Source: Thermovenabulum sp049723235
GTDB lineage: Bacteria; Bacillota; Thermosediminibacteria; Thermosediminibacterales; Thermosediminibacteraceae
DNA length: 64,000 bases
Assembly: GCF_049723235.1 (NCBI RefSeq)
Contig: NZ_JBNARB010000006.1
Span: 1-64,000, forward strand
Direction of reading: 5' to 3'
Position 1 is the first letter of the stretch, and each line of letters opens with the position of its first letter. A program made the translations under genes and the position numbers. Shown in pieces: positions 49,971-58,808 of the stretch. The notes under the pieces were generated by a model. The model saw only the letters and a list, made by a program, of their open reading frames with translations. It had not been told where the DNA came from and searched no databases.

Positions 49971-51656
49971 TCAATCCTCTTCCGAATAAAGTACTTTTAA
50001 TATTTCATCTAAAGTAGTTACCCCATTTTTAACCATTTCCAGTCCGACATCTTTCATTGACTTAAAACCAATCTTTTGGCTTTTTTCTGCGATGTCCCTG
50101 GTGGGGGCTTTTTTTGCGATTAATTCCCTTAATTCAGCGCTTATAGGTAGAATTTCCGCCAAAACCGTTCTACCTTTAAATCCAGTATTGCTGCAGAAGT
50201 TGCAACCCTTACTTTTATACAAAAAAAGTGCTTTCTCATCATCAAAAAATGCCTTTTCGTGGGGCAAGGGTTCGTATTTTTCCTTGCAGTAAGGGCAATT
50301 TTTCCGCACCAATCTTTGTGCAATAATTCCTACCAGGCATGAAGCAACAAGATAGGGTTCAAGCCCCATATCTAAAAGTCTTGTAATTGTTCCTATTGCA
50401 TTATTGGTATGAAGGGTTGAAAACACTAAATGCCCTGTTAATGCTGCTCGAACCGCTATATCTGCGGTTTCTGCATCCCGTATTTCTCCTACCATAATAA
50501 TATCCGGATCCTGCCTTAAAATCGAACGCAAACCGCTGGCAAATGAAAAACCCGTCTTCATATTTATTTGCACCTGATTTATACCGTTTAATATATATTC
50601 CACCGGGTCTTCTAAAGTAATAATGTTTTTTGTAGGGCTATTTATCTTGTTCAGCATGGAATAAAGGGTTGTGGTTTTTCCGCTCCCAGTAGGGCCGGTG
50701 ACAAGGATCATTCCGTAAGGAATTTTTAGAATCCTCTCTATTATTTCGATTTGTTCGCCATTAAAGCCCAGTTCTTCAAGCCCCAAAAGGGAATGTTTTC
50801 TATTAAAAATACGCAAAACTATTTTTTCCCCGTGGACGGTTGGGAGGGTGGACACCCTCACATCAATGTTGTTGTTTTCTATCTGAAGTTCTAAATGCCC
50901 ATCCTGAGGCAAACGGCGCTGGGTAATGTCCATACCCGCAAGGATCTTTATCCTCGTTAGAACCGAAGGAAGCAAATTTTTGGGCCATCTTATTACTTCA
51001 TAAAGTTCACCATCTATCCTGAACCTAACCCGTATGTTTCTTTCCTGAGGTTCTATATGTATATCGCTGGCGTTTTCTTTTACTGCCTGATTAATAACGG
51101 TATTAATAAGCCTTATAACAGGTGCGGTCTCTTCTTCAGAGATATCAACAATGCCAATGCTTTCATCTTCAGTCGCTCCGATTTCGGTTTTTATTTCCTG
51201 AAGCACTTTTTGAATTACTTCTTTGGATGAGTAATAATTATCAATCGCTTTTTCTATTTCCGACTTTGTAGCCAGAACTATTTCCACATTTAAACCGGTA
51301 AGCATCTTTATATCATCTATTGCAATAATATTAAAAGGGTCATTCACAGCAAGGGTGAGGGTATTGTTTTCAACTTTTACGGGAAATACCGTGTATTTTC
51401 TTGCTATGGATTCCGGTAAAAGCTTTACTATTTCAGGTTCAATAAGGTATTTATGTAAATTAATTTTGGGAATCCCCAGCTGAAATTCCAAAATTTCCAC
51501 CATTTCTTCTTCGCTTATATAACCTTGTTTTATCAAAATTTCTCCCAATCTTTCACCGGTTTTTTTCTGTATTTCCAGGGCTTTATTTAATTGTTCGGGG
51601 GTTATCAGTTTTCCTTCTAAAAGAATATCCCCAAGACGTTTCCTGTTTTTTGTCAT
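49971..51656 (-). CDS. pilB: Type IV pilus extension ATPase PilB
   Basis: 561 residues; N-terminal MshEN-like domain (about 1-150, repeated RLGE/GISEEE...), which in related ATPases binds cyclic di-GMP, then the ATPase with GPTGSGKTTTLYSML near 320, LEDPVEYIL, IMVGEIRDAETADIAVRAAL near 392, and a four-cysteine zinc site (CPYC, CNFC near 457-490). Overlaps pilT by a few bases. Confidence 0.96.
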   Translation of the reverse strand: MTKNRKRLGDILLEGKLITPEQLNKALEIQKKTGERLGEILIKQGYISEEEMVEILEFQLGIPKINLHKYLIEPEIVKLLPESIARKYTVFPVKVENNTLTLAVNDPFNIIAIDDIKMLTGLNVEIVLATKSEIEKAIDNYYSSKEVIQKVLQEIKTEIGATEDESIGIVDISEEETAPVIRLINTVINQAVKENASDIHIEPQERNIRVRFRIDGELYEVIRWPKNLLPSVLTRIKILAGMDITQRRLPQDGHLELQIENNNIDVRVSTLPTVHGEKIVLRIFNRKHSLLGLEELGFNGEQIEIIERILKIPYGMILVTGPTGSGKTTTLYSMLNKINSPTKNIITLEDPVEYILNGINQVQINMKTGFSFASGLRSILRQDPDIIMVGEIRDAETADIAVRAALTGHLVFSTLHTNNAIGTITRLLDMGLEPYLVASCLVGIIAQRLVRKNCPYCKEKYEPLPHEKAFFDDEKALFLYKSKGCNFCSNTGFKGRTVLAEILPISAELRELIAKKAPTRDIAEKSQKIGFKSMKDVGLEMVKNGVTTLDEILKVLYSEED

Positions 51657-51738
51657 TTTCGCACCTCAAAACCTTTTAAAGATTAATATTTTATTTCAAC
51701 ATATTATGAATAATTCCTTCATTTTTTGACGATTTATA

Positions 51739-52251
51739 TCAATTTTTATCAGATTCTTTTTTCAAAACCCTTTTAAGAATCTTTGCTTCAATCCTCCTCA
51801 TAAACCGGGTAAAGAAAAACTCCTTTTCCACCAATGGTCTAACAAGTATAGCAAAAAGTCCAAGCCGTTTGGCACCCAAAATATCGGTAAAAAGCTGGTC
51901 TCCTATTACCGCTGTCTCTTCCTTTTCAGTTCCAAGAATTTTCATACCTTTAATATATACCCTTTTTGCAGGTTTAAAGGCAATACCTTCGACCGCAGGT
52001 ATTCCCAATTTTTCTGCGCATTCCTTAATTCTACTCGCCCTGTTGTTGGAGATAATGCAAAACTTGAAACCCATTTTTTTTGCATTTATAAGCCATTCGG
52101 TCATTTTTTCATCTATCTTTGTAGAATTCCAGGGAAGCAGGGTATTGTCAAGATCAATCAAGATTCCCTTAATATTTTTTTGTTTTAATAATTCTAAGTC
52201 CAGATCATAAACACTGTTTAAATAAATATCGGGCACAAGAAATTTTATCAT
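51739..52251 (-). CDS. YqeG family HAD phosphatase
   Basis: 170-residue HAD phosphatase (class IIIA, YqeG). Catalytic Asp pair in GILIDLDNTLLPWNS near 27-41, and GDQLFTDILGAKRLG near 114. In Bacilli YqeG is a phosphatidylglycerophosphatase candidate (PgpP-like). ATG at 52251 after AAAGGG; the longer open frame is not supported. Upstream of pilB, in its usual neighbourhood near efp in some Clostridia. Confidence 0.9.
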   Translation of the reverse strand: MIKFLVPDIYLNSVYDLDLELLKQKNIKGILIDLDNTLLPWNSTKIDEKMTEWLINAKKMGFKFCIISNNRASRIKECAEKLGIPAVEGIAFKPAKRVYIKGMKILGTEKEETAVIGDQLFTDILGAKRLGLFAILVRPLVEKEFFFTRFMRRIEAKILKRVLKKESDKN

Positions 52252-52345
52252 ATAAACTTTACCCTTTCTCAAAATACAATATATTTTATTATAGCATATA
52301 TATATTTGCTTCGAAACTTTCATATCTATGTTCAAATTTTTATAT

Positions 52346-52375
52346 CAAAAAAAGGAAGGGAAATTTTTCCCTTCC
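52346..52375 (-). terminator. Intrinsic terminator after hcp
   Basis: GGAAGGGAAA pairs with TTTCCCTTCC (8 or more pairs with a small loop), followed in the minus direction by TTTTTTTG. 11 bases past the hcp stop. Confidence 0.88.
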
Positions 52376-52385
52376 CAAATTTCTA

Positions 52386-54014
52386 CTACCCGATCATAGA
52401 CTTTATATCACTTTGTACATCAGAAATTCCTCCGATATTGAATTTCTCTACGAGAACTTTGGCCACTCCGGGGGATAAAAATGCAGGTAGTGTAGGCCCA
52501 AGGTGTATGTTTTTTACACCCAGGTAAAGCAAAGCCAGCAATACGGCTACCGCTTTTTGCTCGTACCATGCAATATTATAGACTATGGGAAGTTCATTAA
52601 TATCGTTTAAACCAAAAACTTCCTTTAATTTCAGGGCTATTACCGCCAGGGAATAAGAATCGTTGCACTGTCCGGCATCCAGGACCCTTGGAATACCGTT
52701 TATATCGCCAAGATTCAATTTATTATACCTGTACTTGGCACAACCCGCTGTAAGTATTACCGTATCCTTTGGTAAGGCCTTTGCAAATTCAGTATAATAT
52801 TCCCTGCTTTTCATTCTTCCGTCGCACCCTGCCATTACCACAAACTTTTTAATTGCCCCCGTTTTTACTGCCTCAATTACCTTGTCCGCCAATGCAAGCA
52901 CCTGATTGTGAGCAAAACCACCGATAATTTCACCTTTTTCTATTTCTACCGGTGGCTGGCATTTTTTAGCATGATCTATTACCTGGCTGAAATCTTTTTT
53001 CCCATCCGGACCTGTTGGAATATATTTTACCCCTTCGAAACCTACTACATTTGTAGTATATAGCCTATCTTTATAACTTTCCTTCGGAGGTACTAAGCAG
53101 TTTGTTGTCATTATTATGGGCCCGTTAAAGCTTTCAAATTCTTTATCCTGCATCCACCATGCATTTCCGTAATTTCCAGCAAAATGAGGATATTTCTTAA
53201 AAGCTGGATAATAGTGGGCCGGTAGCATTTCTCCATGAGTATAAACATCAACCCCTGTTCCCTTTGTTTGTTCTAAAAGTTCCTCTAAATCCTTCAGGTC
53301 GTGGCCGGAGATTAATATTCCCGGATTATTCCTTACACCGATGTTAACTTTTGTTATTTCCGGATTGCCGTAGGTAGAAGTGTTTGCTTCGTCAAGAAGT
53401 GATAAGGTCTCTACCGCATATTTTCCGCATTCCATAGCAAGAGAAAAAAGTTCGTCAGCAAAAATATCTTTTCTTAGTGTTTGAGCTAAAGCCTTTTCGA
53501 TGAATTTGAAAATCTCTTCGTTTTTATAACCCAAAACATATGCATGATAGGCATAAGCTGCTATTCCTTTAACTCCATAGGTTAGTAATTCTTTTAAAGA
53601 CCTTATATCTTCGTTTTCTTCGGAAAGAATTCCTACCTTTTCCGCCTTCATAAGAAATTCCTCTTTTGTGCCTTTCCAGGTAGCTGCATCGGGTAATTCA
53701 TTTTCATCTAATTTTACTTTCGATTTTATCTCTTCTCTGATTGATAATCCCTTTTCAATAGCTTTTACAAAGTACTCTTCATCAAAATTTACATTGGTCA
53801 AAGTTGAAAAGAGGCTCTCTATTATGAATTTTTCAACTTTTTCATTGGCAACTCCTTTTTCTCTTGCCTTTTGATTAACATAAGAGATTCCTTTTAATGT
53901 GTAAATAAGTAAGTCCTGCAATTTGGCTGTATCCTGCGATTTTCCACATACACCCCTTAATGTGCACCCTTGATTTTTTGCCGCTTCCTGGCACTGAAAG
54001 CAAAACATGGACAT
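52386..54014 (-). CDS. hcp: Hydroxylamine reductase / hybrid cluster protein
   Basis: 542-residue prismane protein, NO reductase and hydroxylamine reductase. N-terminal CFQCQEAAKNQGCTLRGVCG holds the four Cys for the first cluster. Hybrid cluster ligands lie in ISGHDLKDLEEL near 230, GCDGRMKSREYY near 397, DAGQCNDSYSL near 450 and AWYEQKAVAVLLALL near 484. ATG 8 bases after GAGGAGG. Cotranscribed with rrf2. Confidence 0.96.
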   Translation of the reverse strand: MSMFCFQCQEAAKNQGCTLRGVCGKSQDTAKLQDLLIYTLKGISYVNQKAREKGVANEKVEKFIIESLFSTLTNVNFDEEYFVKAIEKGLSIREEIKSKVKLDENELPDAATWKGTKEEFLMKAEKVGILSEENEDIRSLKELLTYGVKGIAAYAYHAYVLGYKNEEIFKFIEKALAQTLRKDIFADELFSLAMECGKYAVETLSLLDEANTSTYGNPEITKVNIGVRNNPGILISGHDLKDLEELLEQTKGTGVDVYTHGEMLPAHYYPAFKKYPHFAGNYGNAWWMQDKEFESFNGPIIMTTNCLVPPKESYKDRLYTTNVVGFEGVKYIPTGPDGKKDFSQVIDHAKKCQPPVEIEKGEIIGGFAHNQVLALADKVIEAVKTGAIKKFVVMAGCDGRMKSREYYTEFAKALPKDTVILTAGCAKYRYNKLNLGDINGIPRVLDAGQCNDSYSLAVIALKLKEVFGLNDINELPIVYNIAWYEQKAVAVLLALLYLGVKNIHLGPTLPAFLSPGVAKVLVEKFNIGGISDVQSDIKSMIG

Positions 54015-54034
54015 ATTTCCCCTCCTCAAATTAT

Positions 54035-54424
54035 TTAAATATAATCGCTTAATTTTTTATTTTTAATAAAAGCTAAAAAGTCATTATTCAATTTTCCAAG
54101 AATATCTTCAAAAATACAATCGTTAAAAAAGCATTTTTTATCGTATCCTAAAGGACAATCACTTTCTTTAATTGGGCCTTCTACAGCTTCGTAAATTTCG
54201 TACAAAGAAATTTCTTCGGGTTTCTTTGCAAGAATAAATCCACCTTTTGGTCCTCTTACGGAACGCAAAAGTCCGGATTTGGATAACCTTTGCATTACTT
54301 TTGCAAGATGTGCTTCGGATGCATTCAGTTTTTTCGACATAGACTTTACGTTTAGAAATTCTCCATCTTTCGTTGAAGCAATTAAAGCCATACTGTGAAA
54401 AGCAAGAGAAAGCATTTCCGACAT
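54035..54424 (-). CDS. Rrf2 family transcriptional regulator
   Basis: 129 residues with winged helix and a C-terminal three-Cys stretch CPLGYDKKCFFNDC near 91-104, typical for iron-sulfur sensing (IscR/NsrR type). The ATG at 54424 has no Shine-Dalgarno at normal distance; a strong GGAGG (54457-54453) instead suits an ATA at 54442, which would give a normal Rrf2 N-terminus (TNIFKMSEML). Upstream of hcp; it probably senses NO or redox stress. Its promoter has a palindrome. Confidence 0.88.
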   Translation of the reverse strand: MSEMLSLAFHSMALIASTKDGEFLNVKSMSKKLNASEAHLAKVMQRLSKSGLLRSVRGPKGGFILAKKPEEISLYEIYEAVEGPIKESDCPLGYDKKCFFNDCIFEDILGKLNNDFLAFIKNKKLSDYI

Positions 54425-54459
54425 TTTAAAGATATTGGTTATTTTCTTTCACCTCCTCT

Positions 54460-54496
54460 ATTTAGGTATTTTAATACCTAAATTCCTTTTAGTCAA
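54460..54496 (-). promoter_or_regulatory. rrf2-hcp promoter with a 24-bp palindromic operator
   Basis: TTGACT (54496-54491), 17 bases, TAAAAT (54473-54468) on the minus strand. The -10 is in the centre of ATTTAGGTATT-TT-AATACCTAAAT (54460-54483), a perfect inverted repeat of 11+11. A repressor bound there would block transcription; the Rrf2 protein itself is the best candidate. Confidence 0.7.
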
Positions 54497-54519
54497 TATC
54501 TTTTTTATAGTTTTTGAAA

Positions 54520-54575
54520 TTATTTTAAAATAACGTTAAAATAATGTTGAAAAATAATGGAATTACTGATATATT
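54520..54575 (+). promoter_or_regulatory. Promoter of rubredoxin-ferritin-fprA operon
   Basis: TTGAAA (54547-54552), 17 bases, TATATT (54570-54575) on the plus strand. Before it lies TTATTTTAAAATAA (54520-54533), a 14-bp palindrome, and a direct repeat AAAATAACGTT/AAAATAATGTT, possible PerR- or Rrf2-type sites. Confidence 0.6.
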
Positions 54576-54607
54576 AAATAAAAAAAATACAAAGGGAGGA
54601 AATTACA

Positions 54608-54769
54608 ATGAAAAAATACATTTGCGATGTTTGCGGTTATGTATATGACCCTGAAAAAGGCGATCCGGAAAATGGAATAAAACCGGGAACATCTTTTGAA
54701 GACCTGCCCGAAGATTGGACTTGCCCTGTTTGCGGTGCAGGCAAAGATATGTTTAAAGAGGAGGCTTAA
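54608..54769 (+). CDS. rd: Rubredoxin
   Basis: 53-residue iron protein. Two CxxC ligand pairs, CDVCGY (Cys 6 and 9) and CPVCGA (Cys 39 and 42), with the conserved YDPEKGDPENGI and FEDLPEDWTCP. AAGGGAGG precedes ATG. Electron donor to FprA two genes downstream. Confidence 0.97.
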   Translation: MKKYICDVCGYVYDPEKGDPENGIKPGTSFEDLPEDWTCPVCGAGKDMFKEEA

Positions 54770-54771
54770 CA

Positions 54772-55275
54772 TTGAACGAAATATATAAAAAGGCCATTGA
54801 ATTTGAGAGGAAAGGCTTTGAATTTTATAAAGAAATTGCTGAAAAGATGAATCAGCCCCTTGCTAAAAGACTTTTTGAATCCTTGGCAGAGCAGGAAAAG
54901 GAACATATCCGTTTTATTGAAGAGATTTATGAAAAAGGTAATTTTGAAATTGGACTAACAGAATTGAAGCAAATAAACAACATGGAAGAAGATATTAAAA
55001 AAGTGTATTTTGAAATGGATGAAGAAAAGCGAAAGGCACCCCTTGACCATATCGAAGGGTATAAACTTGCTATGGAGCTTGAAAAAAAGGGGTATGAAAT
55101 GTATAAAGATTTTGCTAAAAATTCAATCGGAACAGAAAAAGAGTTTTTCGAAACTTTGATGGAACAAGAGAAACAACATTTCGAATCCTTAAACAATGTT
55201 TACAGGTACTTATCGGAATCGGAAATCTGGTATTCTGAAGAAGAAAGTAAGGTTTGGAACTGGATGAACATGTAA
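54772..55275 (+). CDS. Ferritin-like diiron protein (rubrerythrin domain without rubredoxin)
   Basis: 167 residues, four-helix bundle made of two similar halves: EFERKGFEFYKEIAEKM with EQEKEHIRF, and MELEKKGYEMYKDFAKN with EQEKQHFESL. Each has E and E-x2-H type ligands for a diiron centre. TTG start three bases after rubredoxin, with GAGGAGG as RBS from the end of that gene. Likely peroxide reduction with rubredoxin. Confidence 0.88.
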   Translation: MNEIYKKAIEFERKGFEFYKEIAEKMNQPLAKRLFESLAEQEKEHIRFIEEIYEKGNFEIGLTELKQINNMEEDIKKVYFEMDEEKRKAPLDHIEGYKLAMELEKKGYEMYKDFAKNSIGTEKEFFETLMEQEKQHFESLNNVYRYLSESEIWYSEEESKVWNWMNM

Positions 55276-55288
55276 GGGGTGTTTTTGT

Positions 55289-56464
55289 ATGAGAAAAATT
55301 CAGGAAGGTATTTACTGGGTAGGAGTGAACGACTGGCAACTCAGGGATTTTCACGGACTTACCGTTAACGGAGGGTCCTATAACTCCTATCTCGTGTTAA
55401 GTGATAAAAATATATTAATAGACACGGTTTACGAAAAATACGCAGAAGATTTTTTAAAAAATATAGAAGAAATAATACCCGCTCAAAATTTAGACTATAT
55501 ATTTTTACTTCACTCGGAAAACGATCATTCCTCTTCCCTGCCCCATATTTTAAATTACGCCGAGAAGGCAAAAATCCTCTGTACAAAAAAATGTGCCGGT
55601 TTTATAAAAAGGCTTTATAAAATACCTGAAGAAAAGATAAATATAATAAAAGATAATGATGTAATTAAATTAAAAGACTTTTCAATAAAAATTTATGAAA
55701 CACCCATGGTGCACTGGCCGGATACCACTTTTGCCTTTATTCCAGAAAAAAATATCCTATTTTCTACGGATTTTTTGGGAACTCAGATTCCCGCTGAACC
55801 TTTAATAATAGAAAATGTATCAAATATAATTGAAGAATCTAAGGATTATTATACCTTTTTAATGAGGGCTTACTGGGAACAAGCTGTAAAAGGAATAGAT
55901 AAGGTGGTGGATTTATCCCCTGAAATTGTCGCTCCTTCTCACGGTCCAATATTAAAAGGTCATGCGGTTAAAGAAATGATATCCTACTATAAAAAATGGT
56001 CTTTAAATCCCGAAACCAAAAAGGTGGTTATAGCTTATGTAAGCATGTGGAAGGGAACAGAAAAAATTGCAAAGCTTCTAAGCGAAGGAATAAGCAGGGA
56101 GAATGTGGAAGTTAAAGTTATAGATTTAGCAAATTTCCCCTTTTCGGAAGCTATTTCCGAAACCCTGGAAGCCGGAGCTGTACTTTTGGGAAGCCCCACT
56201 TTTGTAAAAGGGTATCATCCTTTAATGAATGCTTTTCTTTCCTTTTTGGAAATGATAAAACCCGGTTGCAAGATGGGTATGGCTTTCGGTACTTACGGAT
56301 GGGCCGGTATAGGTGTAAAAGCTTTAAACGAAAAAATGAAAGAAATTGGTGTAAAAATCCTCTGTGATCCCCTGTTAATAAATATGACTCCCGACGAAAA
56401 CGAGGAAAAAGCTATTATTGAAAAAGGAAGAGAAATTGCTAAAATAATTAAAGAAAACTATTAA
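55289..56464 (+). CDS. fprA: Flavodiiron protein FprA (oxygen or NO reductase)
   Basis: 391 residues. N-terminal metallo-beta-lactamase domain with diiron ligands in LHSENDHSS (H-x-E-x-D-H), HWPDTTFAF, and SHGPILKG; C-terminal flavodoxin with IAYVSMWKGTEKIAK near 248-262 (FMN loop) and AFGTYGWAGIG near 331. Reduces O2 to water or NO to N2O with electrons from rubredoxin. Confidence 0.96.
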   Translation: MRKIQEGIYWVGVNDWQLRDFHGLTVNGGSYNSYLVLSDKNILIDTVYEKYAEDFLKNIEEIIPAQNLDYIFLLHSENDHSSSLPHILNYAEKAKILCTKKCAGFIKRLYKIPEEKINIIKDNDVIKLKDFSIKIYETPMVHWPDTTFAFIPEKNILFSTDFLGTQIPAEPLIIENVSNIIEESKDYYTFLMRAYWEQAVKGIDKVVDLSPEIVAPSHGPILKGHAVKEMISYYKKWSLNPETKKVVIAYVSMWKGTEKIAKLLSEGISRENVEVKVIDLANFPFSEAISETLEAGAVLLGSPTFVKGYHPLMNAFLSFLEMIKPGCKMGMAFGTYGWAGIGVKALNEKMKEIGVKILCDPLLINMTPDENEEKAIIEKGREIAKIIKENY

Positions 56465-56468
56465 CTTT

Positions 56469-56499
56469 AAAAGCTGCGACTTTTAATCGCAGCTTTTTT
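56469..56499. terminator. Bidirectional terminator between fprA and sigK
   Basis: AAGCTGCGA (56471-56479) pairs with TCGCAGCTT (56487-56495), with A-rich and T-rich flanks so that both converging genes end with a U-run. The sigK stop codon is inside the loop. Confidence 0.85.
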
Positions 56500-57205
56500 T
56501 ATTCAGGAGTTCTTCGGATAATCTTTTTATTGCCTTTTTTTCTATTCTTGATACATAGGATCGGGAAATGCCCAGAATTTTTGCTACTTCTCTTTGGGTC
56601 CTTTCAATACCGTTGTTTAAACCAAAACGCAGTTCAAGAACTTTTTTTTCCCTTCCTTTTAAAGAATTTTTTATCTTATCAACAATTCTCTTTTGTTCCA
56701 ATTTATTTGCAATTTCATCTAAAATTGCATCGGTATCACTTCCCAGAATATCCAAAAGCGATATTTCATTACCTTCCTTATCTACTCCTATGGGCTCCTG
56801 CAAAAAGAACTCATTTTTTAATTTTTTAGTTGACCGGAGATTCATCAATATTTCATTTTCTATACATCTTGCCGCATAGGTAGCCAACCTATTGGCCTTT
56901 TCTTTGTCGTAAGTGTCAATTGCCTTGATAAGGCCTATTGTTCCAATGGATATTAGATCTTCCAAATCCTCGGTTTTTGTGGAATATTTTTTTACCACAT
57001 GGGCTACCAATCGCAAATTTCTTTCAATTAAAATATCTCTTGCTTCTTTAACTCCTTTTTTGGAAAGTTCTAAATACTTTTCTTCTTCTTCAGGAGTTAA
57101 AGGTTGAGGAAAGGCTTCACTGTCAGTTAAAAATCCTAAAAGTGTAAAAAGCTCTTTTAAAAGTAAAATACCAAGGGCACTTAGAATTGCTAAAATGTTC
57201 AGCAT
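56483..57205 (-). CDS. sigK: RNA polymerase sporulation sigma factor SigK (pro-sigma-K)
   Basis: Late mother-cell sigma factor. 240 residues: a hydrophobic pro-sequence (about 1-27) cut by SpoIVFB in Bacillus, then FPQPLTPEEEEKYL, RNLRLVAHVVKKY, DLISIGTIGLIKAID (region 2) and the region 4 helix SRSYVSRIEKKAIKRL. The coding sequence is continuous, with no skin element. It starts at ATG after GGGAGGAGG. Convergent with fprA. Confidence 0.96.
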   Translation of the reverse strand: MLNILAILSALGILLLKELFTLLGFLTDSEAFPQPLTPEEEEKYLELSKKGVKEARDILIERNLRLVAHVVKKYSTKTEDLEDLISIGTIGLIKAIDTYDKEKANRLATYAARCIENEILMNLRSTKKLKNEFFLQEPIGVDKEGNEISLLDILGSDTDAILDEIANKLEQKRIVDKIKNSLKGREKKVLELRFGLNNGIERTQREVAKILGISRSYVSRIEKKAIKRLSEELLNKKSCD

Positions 57206-57232
57206 ATAATACCTCCTCCCTCGGCGTTACTT

Positions 57233-57261
57233 TAGTATATGTTCTTATTTTGAAAAATGTG
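57233..57261 (-). promoter_or_regulatory. Sigma-K promoter of sigK
   Basis: CACA (57261-57258), 16 bases, then CATATACTA (57241-57233) matches the sigma-K form (mACm, 16, CATAnnnTA). The same -10 also fits sigma-E at one fewer base, giving early activation by sigma-E and feedback by sigma-K. It is 28 bases before the ATG. Confidence 0.68.
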
Positions 57262-57319
57262 CAAGTCTAAGAATTTTTTTTTGTTAAAATATCAAAAACT
57301 AAATTAAAGAGGTGAGTTA

Positions 57320-58798
57320 ATGGTGAAAGTATCTAAAATTTTAGAAGATAATCTTAAAGCGATTAAAGAAACTTTAGATTCCGAAGATATCATTTTGAGA
57401 GAAATCATATTAGATGAAACTTTCCCGAAATTGAAGGCTTTATTGCTTTATATAGATGGACTTGCCGATAAAAATTTAATTCAGGAACATATAATTAAAT
57501 CCCTTAATCTTTTTTATAGGGAAAATGCTTCGAATGCTAATATTAATATTATAAAAAAGCGGTTTATCGAGACTTCGGTACTAACAGCAGGTGATTTAAA
57601 ATCCGAAACCGATATTGAAAAGGTATTTGATTACGTCCTATCGGGAGAAACAGCTTTATTTTTTGATGGAATAGATGAAGCAATAATCATAAGCTCAAAA
57701 GGCTATGAAAAAAGAAGTGTAACTGAATCCACCGCGGAAGCTGTGATTTTAGGTCCAAAGGATAGTTTTACCGAAAATTACAGGACAAATATAGTCTTAA
57801 TCAGGAGAAGATTAAAGGACACAAACTTAAAAATAAAAACAATAAAACTTGGCAGGCATACCAAAACCGATGTGGGGATTTTATATCTTCAAGGAATAGC
57901 AAATCCAAGACTTATAAAAGAGGTGCAAAATAGAATAAATAAAATCGATATTGACGGTATTATCGAAATCGGGTACATCGAACAATTAATCGAAGATAAT
58001 TGGCTTTCGCCCTTTCCCCAATTCAGGAGAACCGAACGACCCGATGTGGTAGCCGGTTCGCTTTTGGAGGGTAATTTTGCTATAATTTGCGATAATACCC
58101 CCTATGCACTAATTGGTCCTACCACTTTTACAAGCCTCTTTCAATCGGCAGAAGATTACTACCAGAAATGGTATCTGGCTTCAATCATAAGGTTTTTGCG
58201 CGTTTTAGCGTTATTCATGGCTACACTGGCACCAGCATTATACGTGGCTTTGACATCGTATAACCCCGAGATGATTCCCACCGACCTTTTATATTCTATT
58301 GCGGCAACAAGGGAAGGAGTGCCCTTTAGCTCTCCCATAGAAGCGCTACTTATGATCCTTATATTGGAAATTTTAAGGGAAGCAGGAGTAAGACTCCCGG
58401 GTCCCATTGGAAAAACCATAGGAATAGTCGGTGGTCTTGTTATCGGTGAAGCAGCGGTAAAGGCAGGAATAGTAAGCCCCATAATGGTAATAGTAATAGC
58501 ATTAAACGCCATTTCTTCCTTTGCCATTCCAGGTTACAGCATTGCCATAGCCTTCAGGATACTTACTTTCATATTTTTGCTTTTTGCTTCCGTTGCCGGG
58601 TTATTCGGAATTATATTGGGTTTTCTCTGGTTAAACTGTCACCTGGTAACCCTTAAAAGCTTCGGCGTGGTATATTTTTATCCTTTTGTGAATTTGGACC
58701 CGGAAAAACTTCAGGATGTAATAATAAGAGCCCCTCTTTCATTCATGAAAGAGAGGCCCGAATATTTAATGCCATTGGATTCAAAAAGGATAAAGTGA
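57320..58798 (+). CDS. Spore germination protein, GerAA/SpoVAF family
   Basis: 492 residues: soluble N-terminal domain (about 1-245) and a membrane domain with about five segments (285-460). RRTERPDVVAGSLLEGNFAII near 236-256, LRIIRFL-like start of the first segment, and LREAGVRLPGPIGKTIGIVGG near 354-374 are family marks. A GAGGTG RBS precedes ATG. It forms a germinant receptor with the GerAB-like protein next to it. The N-terminal domain suggests a true GerAA, but SpoVAF-type role is also possible. Confidence 0.93.
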   Translation: MVKVSKILEDNLKAIKETLDSEDIILREIILDETFPKLKALLLYIDGLADKNLIQEHIIKSLNLFYRENASNANINIIKKRFIETSVLTAGDLKSETDIEKVFDYVLSGETALFFDGIDEAIIISSKGYEKRSVTESTAEAVILGPKDSFTENYRTNIVLIRRRLKDTNLKIKTIKLGRHTKTDVGILYLQGIANPRLIKEVQNRINKIDIDGIIEIGYIEQLIEDNWLSPFPQFRRTERPDVVAGSLLEGNFAIICDNTPYALIGPTTFTSLFQSAEDYYQKWYLASIIRFLRVLALFMATLAPALYVALTSYNPEMIPTDLLYSIAATREGVPFSSPIEALLMILILEILREAGVRLPGPIGKTIGIVGGLVIGEAAVKAGIVSPIMVIVIALNAISSFAIPGYSIAIAFRILTFIFLLFASVAGLFGIILGFLWLNCHLVTLKSFGVVYFYPFVNLDPEKLQDVIIRAPLSFMKERPEYLMPLDSKRIK

Positions 58799-58808
58799 TG
58801 GTGATAAA

